Source of the DNA: Paenibacillus albiflavus
GTDB lineage: Bacteria > Bacillota > Bacilli > Paenibacillales > NBRC-103111
Assembly: GCF_004344915.1 (NCBI RefSeq)
Contig: NZ_SKFG01000002.1
Coordinates: 62,001-126,000, forward strand
Reading direction: 5' to 3'
Length of the DNA stretch: 64,000 bases
The notes below the pieces were generated by a model that made no database searches, was not told the origin of the DNA, and was given only the letters and a program-made list of their open reading frames with translations. The translations under genes were made by a program, and so were the position numbers. Position 1 is the first letter of the stretch. Each line of letters starts with the position of its first letter. Shown here piece after piece: positions 17,288 through 25,771 of this stretch.

Positions 17288-17518
17288 AGTTAACTGGATC
17301 AACACCACAATAAGTACTTGACAACTGCGTAGTGCCGCTGCGAGGACGGATCATTCTTACGATCGCTGTTGTCACCAAATTTCCTGATCAGATAAGCCAT
17401 TAGAAGGTAGAAATTCGGTGACAAAGGCGACCGCTAACGCTTCTCCAGAACGATTCCGTTCTCTCCGCTCCTTCGCTATTTGTCAAGCACTGATTATTGC
17501 TTTTTGAGCCAGTTAACT
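17288..17518. repeat. 231-bp nested inverted-repeat element (MITE-like)
   Basis: The 448-base gap between the transpeptidase and the lipoprotein gene contains an element bounded by AGTTAACTGG (17288-17297) and its exact complement CCAGTTAACT (17509-17518). Inside, CTTGACAA (17317-17324) pairs with TTGTCAAG (17480-17487), and TTGTCACCAAATTTC (17369-17383) pairs at 14 of 15 positions with 17410-17424. The whole segment can fold into one long imperfect hairpin and holds no gene. Nothing else convincing is seen in 17127-17287 apart from a 5-bp hairpin at 17162-17179. The layout suggests a non-autonomous mobile or repetitive element. Confidence 0.7.
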
Positions 17519-17574
17519 ATTTGGTTACATAGGGATCTACAGAAGAAAGAAAGGCATAAGGAGCTAGGAGTCAA

Positions 17575-18462
17575 ATGAAAATAAAGTACATAAGCAAGTT
17601 ATTTATGACATTGGTCATCATTCTAGGAATAGTTGGTTGTTCAAGTCTGCTTGATGTCAAGGATACCAGTAGCACGCAAGGGAAGAAAATTGACACAGCT
17701 GGCAAACTGGCTGTTCATTTTTTAGATGTAGGACAAGGAAGCTCGGAGTTTTTAATATCCCCAACAGGCAAAGTTATGCTTATAGATACAGGTGATATTG
17801 ATAAGGAAGCGATTATGATGAAGCATTTGAAGGATTATCAGATTAATCGTATTGATATTCTTGTGCTAACGCATGCGCATGCAGATCATATTGGTACGGC
17901 AAGCGCGATCATTAATAATTTTGACGTAGGTAAAATTTATATGCCCAAAGTAGGGAATACGACGAAGACTTACGAAACTTTACTGAAGACGATTCAGAAT
18001 AAAAAGCTAAAAGTTACGACAGCTAAAGCAGGAATTAAGCTTGATTGGGACGAACAAGTACAGGTAGAAATGGTTGCACCTGTCAAGGCAAATTATGAAG
18101 ATTTGAATGATACAAGTGCAGTTCTGAAAGTGACATATGGTGAGAATAGCTTCCTATTTACAGGCGATGCTGAGCGTGAGAGCGAGAAGGATATGCTTAA
18201 CTTAAAAGCGGATCTATCTGCAAATGTTCTAGCCGTAGGACATCATGGTTCAAACACATCATCGACAAACGCGTTCTTGGATAAAGTGAAGCCTACATAT
18301 GCCGTCATTCAAGTTGGTGCGGATAACAAATATGGGCATCCGACAGATGCGACTTTGAACCGATTAAGCAAGAAGAACATCAAGGTGTTTCGCAATGATT
18401 TGAATGGAACAGTTAGTGCTGTTGCGGATGGTAAACGAATTGAATTTAGTACCGAAAGGTAG
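17575..18462 (+). CDS. Secreted metallo-beta-lactamase-fold lipoprotein, ComEC C-terminal type
   Basis: The 295-residue precursor has a hydrophobic signal ending in the lipobox GIVGCS. The mature domain has the fold found at the C-terminus of ComEC: VHFLDVGQGSSEFL, the metal ligands in THAHADHIG, LFTGDAERESE and VGHHGSNTSS. Such domains hydrolyse phosphodiester-type substrates; an extracellular nuclease or related hydrolase is likely, but the substrate is not known. A DUF3006 gene follows two bases after the stop, a pairing often seen in Firmicutes. The right end of the 231-bp repeat lies 56 bases upstream of the start. Confidence 0.88.
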   Translation: MKIKYISKLFMTLVIILGIVGCSSLLDVKDTSSTQGKKIDTAGKLAVHFLDVGQGSSEFLISPTGKVMLIDTGDIDKEAIMMKHLKDYQINRIDILVLTHAHADHIGTASAIINNFDVGKIYMPKVGNTTKTYETLLKTIQNKKLKVTTAKAGIKLDWDEQVQVEMVAPVKANYEDLNDTSAVLKVTYGENSFLFTGDAERESEKDMLNLKADLSANVLAVGHHGSNTSSTNAFLDKVKPTYAVIQVGADNKYGHPTDATLNRLSKKNIKVFRNDLNGTVSAVADGKRIEFSTER

Positions 18463-18464
18463 GA

Positions 18465-18683
18465 ATGACTATGCTGGGTATAGTCGATCGGAAAGAAAGC
18501 AATTATTATGTAATCGAAATGAATGGCATTACGAAAGATGTACCTAAGAATCAGGTGGCATCAGGCGTTCGTGAAGGTGATGTTGTTGAGCTGAAGAACG
18601 GAATATGGATGAAAAATGACGCAGCCACAAAACAAAGAGCAAATTCTATTGCTAAGCTGATGAAGGATGTTTGGGAAGATTAA
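18465..18683 (+). CDS. DUF3006 family small protein
   Basis: This 72-residue soluble protein is an all-beta DUF3006-like domain, recognised from GIVDRKESNYYVIEMNG and GDVVELKNG. A short charged C-terminal helix follows. No biochemical role is established. It probably works with the metallo-beta-lactamase lipoprotein with which it is co-transcribed. The start may be 18465 or the in-frame ATG at 18471; ribosome binding sequences fit both. A clear terminator follows. Confidence 0.75.
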   Translation: MTMLGIVDRKESNYYVIEMNGITKDVPKNQVASGVREGDVVELKNGIWMKNDAATKQRANSIAKLMKDVWED

Positions 18684-18708
18684 GATGTATTTATGCATAA
18701 GACTAGAC

Positions 18709-18739
18709 AATAACTGGATTTAATCCGGTTATTTTTTTT
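18709..18739 (+). terminator. Terminator after the DUF3006 gene
   Basis: AATAACTGGAT (18709-18719) pairs with ATCCGGTTATT (18723-18733) with one G-U pair and a 3-base loop, followed by a run of Ts. Confidence 0.9.
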
Positions 18740-18772
18740 ATATTATAGAATCTATAATTTTCATCTCATTGT

Positions 18773-18800
18773 GGAACTAATTTGGTTCACCGTTGTCTAA
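18773..18800 (+). promoter_or_regulatory. ECF-type promoter before the sigma factor gene
   Basis: GGAAC (18773-18777), a 17-base gap and GTCTAA (18795-18800) match the GGAAC...GTCTAA pattern used by many ECF sigma factors. It lies just before an ECF sigma gene, so autoregulation is likely. Activity is inferred. Confidence 0.5.
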
Positions 18801-18818
18801 TTAATTGAGGTGATGCAT

Positions 18819-19388
18819 TTGGAAGCAGATTATTTAAAAAGTTTATCTTATACATTTGATGAAGCTGCAGTATTAAGAGACTTGATGACTACCTTTGGAC
18901 AGGATGTATGGCAATATGCTTTTTTTATGACGAAGAATAAAGATGCCGCAGATGATCTATCGCAAGAGGTGTTTCTGCAGGCCTATAAACATCTTCAATC
19001 CTTTAGAGGACATAGTACTGTGAAAACATGGCTGTTGACCATCACGCGCAATCGGGCCATAAATTATAATCGTTCAGCATATATTCGCAAAGTACTGCTG
19101 GTAGATCGAATCATTTCCCCTAAAATGACGTCACCATCTGCAGAGCATGAATTGTTCGATCAATTGGAGACGAAGCAAATCTGGCAATGTGTGATGCAAT
19201 TATCTAGTAAATATCGTGAGCCGCTCATTCTGGATGCTCATTATCAAATGTCGATGTATGAAATTGCGGATGTACTACAAATTAGAATCGGAACTGTAAA
19301 GTCTAGATTATCGAGGGCAAAAGCTAAAGTTACTGCTATGTTGCAGCAGGCTGAGGAATTGACGAGTCAGATCGTAAAGGAGGTATGA
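18819..19388 (+). CDS. ECF (sigma-70 group IV) RNA polymerase sigma factor
   Basis: This is an extracytoplasmic-function sigma factor of 189 residues. Region 2 contains AADDLSQEVFLQAYKHL and STVKTWLLTITRNRAINY. Region 4 has YREPLILDAHYQMSMYEIADVL and the recognition helix around RIGTVKSRLSRAK. The TTG at 18819 is preferred because GAGGTGA (18807-18813) sits five bases before it and overlaps the alternative GTG at 18810. The stop lies just before a membrane-protein gene that probably encodes its anti-sigma factor. The regulon is unknown. Confidence 0.92.
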   Translation: MEADYLKSLSYTFDEAAVLRDLMTTFGQDVWQYAFFMTKNKDAADDLSQEVFLQAYKHLQSFRGHSTVKTWLLTITRNRAINYNRSAYIRKVLLVDRIISPKMTSPSAEHELFDQLETKQIWQCVMQLSSKYREPLILDAHYQMSMYEIADVLQIRIGTVKSRLSRAKAKVTAMLQQAEELTSQIVKEV

Positions 19389-19391
19389 GTG

Positions 19392-20339
19392 ATGGCAATA
19401 GAAGGGCAAAGGCCGAAATGGATGGAGCAAATGGCAGGCTCACCGTTTACGAAGAACTATTTTACAACGGATATGCAGGAGAAGATTGTAAGACAAATAA
19501 ATAACGATAAAGCCAATCATCGATTGTTTGCTAGAAGGAAGCTTCTAATCAGCCTCGTATGCTCATTTATGATTCTGTTTGGAGGAATAGGTCTTCTGTG
19601 GAAATATACAAATGTCGTTGATGATATCGTCCAGTATGCGAATATGGGGATGTCTATAGGGTCAAAAGCTCGGCAGGCTCAAGTAAATGTATTTCCTGAT
19701 GGGGGCATGACTGCAGGTTATAAAACTACTTACTTATGGGTATTTGAACGCCCACTAGACCAATTGAAAGGCAGCGAAATGTCAGTAAAGGCCATCTATC
19801 AACCAACAGGTGAGGTACTAAATGTAGTGCCATCCAAGATTATTAATGAGTCGATCAGACGAACAGATAATCAAACAGGAGTGGTGACGTCGTTCGGATT
19901 GCCTTATGCGGGGAAGTGGCAGCTAGAAGTAAGCTTGGATGGAAATTACTTTGCGGATGTTGAGATCAATGCTCCCGAACCTGACTGGACAACAAGTGGG
20001 TCATTCCAATGGAATGATATGGAATTTAATGGAAAAGAAAATCGGATTGGCGTTCGAGGTATGGATTTTGAAGCAAATAACGCAAATAAATATATGTGGT
20101 ATCTAAAGGGTAGTGAGGATGAACTAAGTGCCAATAGAAGAGTGATTGCGATACAACAGAATACGGGCAGGGTGGAGTTGATTGTTGATTCATTAGCATA
20201 CTCCATAATGAGCAAGGAGAATGAACAGATTGAAAGCTATATACCGTGCCTGATGAATCTACCAGCTCCGGGGCTATGGCGCTTAACGGTGATGACTGGT
20301 GATCAATTATTTGATAGTATCGTTGTTCAAGTGAAGTAG
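19392..20339 (+). CDS. Probable anti-sigma factor, single-span membrane protein
   Basis: The 315-residue protein has about 55 cytosolic residues at the N-terminus, one membrane span (around LLISLVCSFMILFGGIGLLW) and an extracytoplasmic domain of about 240 residues. I recognise no named family. Its place directly after an ECF sigma gene, the overlapping AAAGGAGGT ribosome binding site and the membrane topology suggest an anti-sigma factor or signal transducer for that sigma factor. No zinc-binding HxxxCxxC motif is visible in the cytosolic part. The outer part has beta-rich stretches such as GKWQLEVSLDGNYFADVEI. Confidence 0.65.
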   Translation: MAIEGQRPKWMEQMAGSPFTKNYFTTDMQEKIVRQINNDKANHRLFARRKLLISLVCSFMILFGGIGLLWKYTNVVDDIVQYANMGMSIGSKARQAQVNVFPDGGMTAGYKTTYLWVFERPLDQLKGSEMSVKAIYQPTGEVLNVVPSKIINESIRRTDNQTGVVTSFGLPYAGKWQLEVSLDGNYFADVEINAPEPDWTTSGSFQWNDMEFNGKENRIGVRGMDFEANNANKYMWYLKGSEDELSANRRVIAIQQNTGRVELIVDSLAYSIMSKENEQIESYIPCLMNLPAPGLWRLTVMTGDQLFDSIVVQVK

Positions 20340-20363
20340 CTAATTCAGATAGTAATCAAATTA

Positions 20364-20403
20364 GAACGTGCCTAAAAATTACATTTAAAGGGTGCGTTCT
20401 TTC
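20364..20403 (+). terminator. Probable terminator after the ECF operon
   Basis: GAACGTGCC (20364-20372) pairs with GGTGCGTTC (20391-20399), with two G-U pairs, across an A/T-rich loop, and is followed by TTTCT. The T-run is short, so termination may be partial. Confidence 0.5.
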
Positions 20404-20481
20404 TATTTATTACTATATAGTTCTGCATACTCAAATTAGGTATAATAGGACAAGTAGATTGTAGGACAGGAGTTGTCTGTA

Positions 20482-21090
20482 TTGTTAGAGCATGAAGCTC
20501 AGTTATGGGCGCAAGGATTAACGTATGTTGCAGGAGTAGATGAAGTCGGTCGAGGCTGCTTGCTTGGGGACGTGGTGGCAGCAGCGGTTATTTTGCCTCA
20601 GGGACTTATAATAGATGGTGTGAATGACTCGAAGAAGCTTAGTGAGAAGAAGCGGGAGCAGCTCTATGATCAGATTATGGAGCAGGCTGTAGCTATTGGA
20701 ATTGGCGTAGTTGACGTTGCCACGATTGAGCGAATCAATATTAAAGCCGCATCCAGATTAGCGATGAAGCTGGCAGTTGAACAGCTAGAAGTAAAGCCGG
20801 ATTATCTACTCGTGGATGCGGAGCAGATTGATCTTCGATTGCCACAAATGGGAATCATTCATGGCGATGCACTGAGCCAGTCCATTGCAGCAGCTTCGAT
20901 AATTGCAAAGGTTACGCGTGATCGAATGTGCTTGCAGTGGGATCTTGAGTATCCAGCGTATGGTATTGCGCTTCATAAGGGCTATGGAACCAAATATCAC
21001 CGAGAGCAAATTGTCCAATTAGGACCAACAAAGCTCCATCGGATGTCATTTTTGTCGCGTATTCTGGTTGAGCAGGGAACGCTATTTTAA
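20482..21090 (+). CDS. rnhB: Ribonuclease HII
   Basis: RNase HII removes ribonucleotides from DNA and RNA primers. The 202-residue protein carries the acidic pair in GVDEVGRG, LLVDAEQIDLRLP and GDALSQSIAAASIIAKVTRDRM. The usual GRGPLAGPVVAAAV block appears as GRGCLLGDVVAAAV. The TTG at 20482 is nine bases after ACAGGAG; an in-frame TTG at 20473 is too close to that site. A TATAAT-like -10 (20441-20446) lies upstream without a good -35. Confidence 0.96.
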   Translation: MLEHEAQLWAQGLTYVAGVDEVGRGCLLGDVVAAAVILPQGLIIDGVNDSKKLSEKKREQLYDQIMEQAVAIGIGVVDVATIERINIKAASRLAMKLAVEQLEVKPDYLLVDAEQIDLRLPQMGIIHGDALSQSIAAASIIAKVTRDRMCLQWDLEYPAYGIALHKGYGTKYHREQIVQLGPTKLHRMSFLSRILVEQGTLF

Positions 21091-21199
21091 CGTATGAACA
21101 ATGATTAGAGTCTTGAAAATTGGCTATTAAATACCGATATAGATACATAGACTGTCTGATGTGAATTTTGACAGACATGAGTGGATTGGGGTGATGAAG

Positions 21200-23302
21200 A
21201 TGAATATTAGTTCGTTATTTCGATCCATGATCGGAGAACCGCAAGCTTCAGAAGTGAAAGTAATGGAGCTTAAGCCAGGTCAAGTTGTGCGAGGAGTCGT
21301 GCAGCAGGACTTGGGAAATCAGGAAGCACTCATTACGATCAACGGAGTACAGGTACGTGCTAAGCTGGAGGCGCCATTGCAGCAAGGTGAGGCAACGATG
21401 CTGCAGGTTCAGAATGAAACAGCTTCTGGTCAAATAGTCCTTAAACCAGTCAGCCTACAAGGAGGAGGGACAACGGAAGCTCCTTTTGCAGATCTACTCA
21501 AATCGTTCGGACTTAAGGATTCTTCAGCTAATCGGGAACTGATTCTCCAAATGCAAAGCGCAGGTGTGCCGATAACCAAGGAGAATGTAGCCAAATTCGC
21601 CGAAATGCTTGCTGCAAAGCCTGCAAATATTGACGCTAAGCCATGGATTCAGGCGATGGCAGTTGCGAATGCGAGAGGACTTACCTTGAGTACAGGTACG
21701 CTTCAAGCTTTGACGGAAGTAATAACCCAGGGAAATACGTTGACCAATCGTTTGGGTGCTCTAGAGAACGAAATTCGGAACGTTCTGATGAATCCATCCA
21801 GCACAATGTCAGAGCAAACAAAAGCAGGATTGGGTAAAATTTTACAAATAATGCAGCAGTTGAGTCAACTTGGTCCAGCACAAGGTAATCAAGGAGAAGC
21901 AGGTACTGCTGGTACGCAAGCAGGCAATAATGGCCAAGCAGCTGGTAATAGCCCGATGCAAGGAGCACAAGCAAATGGTACTGCAGCAGGTCAAGCTAAT
22001 GCTCAGGTACCAGCATCAGGAGTGTCTTCTGTAACCGTTCCTGCCTCAACTGCTGGAGCAAGTGGTCAGGCAAGTCCTTCAAGTGAAGCGCAGTCGGGAT
22101 TAACGGGTTCAAACGCTAATGTTAATACACAGCAATCAACATCGACAAGCACGTTACAAGGAGCCCCTCCATTACAAGGGAATGCGCAGTCGATTGGTCA
22201 GACGCAAGCAAATGCACAACTAGCCCCGCAAACGCAAAGTAATGCACAAATGCAACAGCAGACGAGCAATCCATCTGTTCCAGTCACGGGTCAATCAAGT
22301 GCGCCTACCTCTGCTGCGCCTGCTACAACAACGCCATTTCTACCAACAAATTCAAGTGAAACGATACCGCCTGCAATGCAGCAAGTATCAAATGGAGCAA
22401 ACGCAGCTGCGAGTAGTACAACTTCTGAATCAACGATTGTCCAAGGACAGCCACAGACTGTTGCATCTCAGTCAAGCAATACACAAGGGCAAGCTTCTCC
22501 CTCACCAGTCACAAGCTTAGCTAATGATGAATCAACTGGCAATTGGATCGGAAATGCACTTAAATTACTTGGTGTTGACCATGAGCAAATGTTGGCTAAG
22601 GGCATGGTAAGTCAACCGAGTACGCAAGCTTCTATCCATACGCTGCTTCGGGCAGATCAAGCTGCCTTAGAACTTACGCATGGTAAAGAGTTTCTTCTTA
22701 AAGCTCCTGCTCATGATCAGGTACAGCAAGTACCAGGGGATACGCTTAAGAGCCTGCTATTATCTTTGGTCAAATCGGATGATTTGCCTCCTGCGCTTAA
22801 GGAAGCCATAAGTAATACAACCCAGCATATTACAGGTCAACAGCTATTGTTAAGCGCAGAACGCAACTCGCCGTTAACGCATCTAACTTTATTTATCCCG
22901 TTCTCGAATGGTGAAGGCCAGCAGACCGCATCGGTTCATATTCAGTCTCGCAAGAAAGGACGCGAAATGTTAGATCCTTCTAATTGCAGACTATTATTTG
23001 ATCTTAATATGCAAGTAATGGGAGATACGCTAGTTGATGTACAAGTTATCAATTCGATCGTATCCTTACAAATTCATAATGATCATCCAGCGATACCGCC
23101 ACTTCTGGAAGCATCTAGGGATGAAATTGCTTCAAAACTGAATGAAATGGGCTATCAATTCATGTCACTTCAGTGTAAGCCATTCCCAGATTTGTCTAAA
23201 CAGAAGGAAACAATAACATCGAAGGCAGTTCATGATGTGAACAAAGCACCACAATCTTATTATCAACCCAAGCCATACAAAGGGGTTGATTACCTGGCAT
23301 GA
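21200..23302 (+). CDS. ylqG: YlqG-like protein with FliK-like C-terminal domain
   Basis: The 700-residue protein has an N-terminal folded part (about 1-220), a long low-complexity linker rich in Gln, Ala, Ser, Thr and Gly (about 230-460), and a C-terminal domain. The C-terminal part, around THLTLFIPFSNGEG and MQVMGDTLVDVQV, resembles the FliK/Flg_hook fold. Position between rnhB and ylqH matches ylqG of B. subtilis. The role is unknown; the link with ylqH suggests a hook-length-control-like function. The ATG at 21200 follows GGGGTGA. A TGTCTG/CAGACA hairpin lies just upstream. Confidence 0.75.
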   Translation: MNISSLFRSMIGEPQASEVKVMELKPGQVVRGVVQQDLGNQEALITINGVQVRAKLEAPLQQGEATMLQVQNETASGQIVLKPVSLQGGGTTEAPFADLLKSFGLKDSSANRELILQMQSAGVPITKENVAKFAEMLAAKPANIDAKPWIQAMAVANARGLTLSTGTLQALTEVITQGNTLTNRLGALENEIRNVLMNPSSTMSEQTKAGLGKILQIMQQLSQLGPAQGNQGEAGTAGTQAGNNGQAAGNSPMQGAQANGTAAGQANAQVPASGVSSVTVPASTAGASGQASPSSEAQSGLTGSNANVNTQQSTSTSTLQGAPPLQGNAQSIGQTQANAQLAPQTQSNAQMQQQTSNPSVPVTGQSSAPTSAAPATTTPFLPTNSSETIPPAMQQVSNGANAAASSTTSESTIVQGQPQTVASQSSNTQGQASPSPVTSLANDESTGNWIGNALKLLGVDHEQMLAKGMVSQPSTQASIHTLLRADQAALELTHGKEFLLKAPAHDQVQQVPGDTLKSLLLSLVKSDDLPPALKEAISNTTQHITGQQLLLSAERNSPLTHLTLFIPFSNGEGQQTASVHIQSRKKGREMLDPSNCRLLFDLNMQVMGDTLVDVQVINSIVSLQIHNDHPAIPPLLEASRDEIASKLNEMGYQFMSLQCKPFPDLSKQKETITSKAVHDVNKAPQSYYQPKPYKGVDYLA

Positions 23303-23592
23303 GTACACCTGATAAACCTGTCATTAAGAAGGCAGTAGCACTGCGCTATTCCCCGGAGAATCAGAATTCAGCCCCTACGCTAATTGCCAAAGGCACAGGG
23401 GCGCTGGCAGAAGCAATTCTAGAGAAGGCGAAAGAGCATGGGGTTCCGATTCAAGAGGATAAATCACTTGTAGAAGTGTTATCCAAGCTGGATTTGAATC
23501 AAGAAATCCCAGCTGAACTCTATCAATTGGTTGCTGAAATACTGAGTTTTATCTATCGTTCAGATGCTAAATTAAGGGATAGGATCGATTAA
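23299..23592 (+). CDS. ylqH: YlqH, stand-alone FlhB C-terminal-like protein
   Basis: This 97-residue protein aligns with the cytosolic C-terminal domain of the export gate protein FlhB: KKAVALRYSPENQ, APTLIAKGTGALAEAILEKAKEHGVP and AELYQLVAEILSFIY. It has no membrane spans. The NPTH self-cleavage motif, present in the real FlhB of this window, is absent here. It overlaps ylqG by four bases and yraN by one. It probably acts with YlqG, but its function is not established. Confidence 0.85.
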   Translation: MSTPDKPVIKKAVALRYSPENQNSAPTLIAKGTGALAEAILEKAKEHGVPIQEDKSLVEVLSKLDLNQEIPAELYQLVAEILSFIYRSDAKLRDRID

Positions 23593-23972
23593 TGGATGAA
23601 CAAAAGCGAACGGATCAAAGGAAGGCTACTGGTCGATTAGGCGAAGAGCTAGCTGCTGTTCAGTTAGAGGCTCAGGGTTATCGGATTATTGCACGTAACT
23701 GGCGTTGCCGAACGGGTGAGCTTGATATAGTAGCTGAGTATAATAACGTAATCGCAATCATTGAGGTTCGAACTAGAAAAGCATCAGGTAGATTTGGCTT
23801 AGCCAAAGAATCGATTGATTATCGCAAGCAAAAACAAGTGCGCGAAACAGCGCAAGTATACATTCATCAGCATAAACAATATCATCACTCTATCAGATTT
23901 GATGTGATGTCTGTTGAGCTTACGAAAGCAAATGAATTAATTCAAATTGAACACATAATATCCGCATTCTAA
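23592..23972 (+). CDS. yraN: UPF0102 / YraN-family protein
   Basis: This 126-residue member of the UPF0102 family has an endonuclease-like (Holliday-junction-resolvase-related) fold. The motifs GRLGEELAAVQLEAQGY, RNWRCRTGELDIV and AIIEVRTRK include the conserved acidic and Lys-region residues, although the usual VEVK is VRTRK here. It starts inside the stop codon of ylqH (TAATG). It is convergent with comM. Confidence 0.92.
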   Translation: MDEQKRTDQRKATGRLGEELAAVQLEAQGYRIIARNWRCRTGELDIVAEYNNVIAIIEVRTRKASGRFGLAKESIDYRKQKQVRETAQVYIHQHKQYHHSIRFDVMSVELTKANELIQIEHIISAF

Positions 23973-23973
23973 T

Positions 23974-24016
23974 AGGCTACCCGTATCTGTAGATAGATCT
24001 ACGATGCAGGTAGCCT
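23974..24016. terminator. Bidirectional terminator-like structure between yraN and comM
   Basis: AGGCTACC (23974-23981) pairs with GGTAGCCT (24009-24016), and inside is a second hairpin, GTAGA-TAGA-TCTAC (23989-24001). It lies between two convergent genes and should serve both. T-runs are short on both sides. Confidence 0.6.
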
Positions 24017-24045
24017 TAACTTTTGAGTTCGACCATTTTACATAT

Positions 24046-25578
24046 TTATGCGATTTTCTTATCTAAGCTTCGATATTGTAAAGCCTCGGCTAAATGAGCT
24101 AAATGGATCTCAGGGCTTCCTTCTAAGTCAGCAATTGTTCGAGAGATTCGCAAGATCCGATCATGTGCTCTAGCGCTTAATCCGAGAACATCAAATGCAT
24201 TTTCGAGCACCTTATTCGCATCCGAATCTAATTTACAGAAAGAACGCAGGTATTTACCTGTGAGATCCCCATTAAATCGAATATTCAGGCCCATGTATCG
24301 CTGCTGCTGTATGGCGATTGCTTGATTTACTCGATCACGCATTTCAGCAGAGGAGAGAGGCTTCTCTTCATTAGATAATGCTGCAAAATCAGGCTTCACA
24401 ACCTCGATATGAAGATCAATTCGATCCAGCAGTGGACCAGATAGTTTGGAACGATAATGATGGACTTTAAGTGGGGAGCAAATACATGGCTGTGTACTTG
24501 GATCAGCTGAAAGAAATCCACAAGGACATGGATTCATCGAGCAGGCCAGAATGAAATTTGCCGGAAAAGAATATACCGCCCTCGCTCTACCGATCGTTAC
24601 GATTCGATCCTCTAATGGTTGACGCAGTACCTCAAGAACATGGCGAGAAAACTCTGGCAGTTCATCCAGAAATAACACGCCACGATGGGCTAAACTAACT
24701 TCGCCAGGTTTAGGTATCGAACCTCCACCTACGAGTCCGCCAGCCGATACGGTATGATGCGGAGAACGGAAGGGGCGCTGTTCAATGAGTCGAGATTGAT
24801 CATTCAGCATGCCTGCGGCGGAGTAAATTTTGGTCACTTCTAACGCCTCATCCTCAGCCATCTTTGACATAATGGTAGGCAATCTGCGGATTAGCATTGT
24901 TTTGCCTGTCCCCGGAGGTCCGATGAGAATAATATTATGCATGCCAGCCGCTGCGATCATGAGCGCTCGCTTCGCTTGGTATTGACCTTTGACATCGGCA
25001 AAATCTTCAATAGTCTCGATCTCAGAATCCGTACGATTCTCATTTGATCGTTCCTCTCCAGTTTGGAAATAAATCTGGTCCAACTGTTTAAGCTCTCGTA
25101 AATTCTTAATTCCATATACTTGAATTCCTTGAATAAGCAGCGCCTCTTGAACATTCTGAAACGGAACAATAATGTGAGTGACGCCTCTTTGTTTGGCTGT
25201 ATGCACCATAGACAGAATGCCAGGTAATCTGCGAATTGAGCCATCCAATGCGAGTTCACCAAGGAGCAAAGTATGCTCAATATGAGCAAACGTAATTTGC
25301 TTGCTCGTAATTAGTATGCCTGCAGCTATGGCCAGATCGAAGGAAGTACCTTCTTTCCTTAAATCGGCTGGTGCTAGATTGATGGTGATTCGCTCCATTG
25401 GAAAAGTAAATCCACAATTTTTCATAGCGGCTCGTACACGCTCGACAGATTCTTTGATTGCCAAATCTCCTAAACCGACTAAATTGACTTGCGGTAGTCC
25501 ATTCGCTAGATCAATCTCAACTTCGATTTCTTTGCCTTCAATGCCATTTAGGCATGCGCTTCGAACTTTTCCGTACAT
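24046..25578 (-). CDS. comM: YifB/ComM-family Mg-chelatase-like AAA+ ATPase
   Basis: ComM is a hexameric helicase that extends branch migration during natural transformation; YifB is the same family. The 510-residue protein has an N-terminal Lon-protease-like fold (MYGKVRSACLNGIEGKEIEV, VRAAMKNCGFTFP), a AAA+ core with Walker A IGPPGTGKT and LFLDELPEFSR, a Cys-rich insert (CSMNPCPCG) and a C-terminal Mg-chelatase domain. The ATG at 25578 fits the usual MYxKV start; longer in-frame starts reach 25590. The neighbouring dprA gene also serves transformation. Confidence 0.95.
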   Translation of the reverse strand: MYGKVRSACLNGIEGKEIEVEIDLANGLPQVNLVGLGDLAIKESVERVRAAMKNCGFTFPMERITINLAPADLRKEGTSFDLAIAAGILITSKQITFAHIEHTLLLGELALDGSIRRLPGILSMVHTAKQRGVTHIIVPFQNVQEALLIQGIQVYGIKNLRELKQLDQIYFQTGEERSNENRTDSEIETIEDFADVKGQYQAKRALMIAAAGMHNIILIGPPGTGKTMLIRRLPTIMSKMAEDEALEVTKIYSAAGMLNDQSRLIEQRPFRSPHHTVSAGGLVGGGSIPKPGEVSLAHRGVLFLDELPEFSRHVLEVLRQPLEDRIVTIGRARAVYSFPANFILACSMNPCPCGFLSADPSTQPCICSPLKVHHYRSKLSGPLLDRIDLHIEVVKPDFAALSNEEKPLSSAEMRDRVNQAIAIQQQRYMGLNIRFNGDLTGKYLRSFCKLDSDANKVLENAFDVLGLSARAHDRILRISRTIADLEGSPEIHLAHLAEALQYRSLDKKIA

Positions 25579-25587
25579 ATACAAAAA

Positions 25588-25623
25588 CACCTTCCTATCT
25601 TAGTGCTTGATAGACGAAAGGTG
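25588..25623 (-). promoter_or_regulatory. Hairpin covering the comM ribosome binding site
   Basis: On the minus strand CACCTT pairs with AAGGTG and CTATC with GATAG (plus-strand 25588-25599 with 25609-25623). The AGGAAGGTG ribosome binding site of comM is one arm of this stem. Folding would hide the site and limit translation. The structure is seen; regulation is inferred. Confidence 0.45.
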
Positions 25624-25771
25624 CTTCCTTATCGACATTATTGATTTTAGAGGTATATTCGACATAACCTTCCAAATTCCTCCTAATAAAACAAAATGTT
25701 AGATCCAAAAGCTGCTAGTAGTATGAAAATAATAATATTTTTAAAAAAATGAGTAAATAAACTATGAAATA

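Noticed and set aside
22242-22520. Alternative frames inside the ylqG linker
   Set aside because: They arise from low-complexity Gln/Ala codon repeats and lack start signals.
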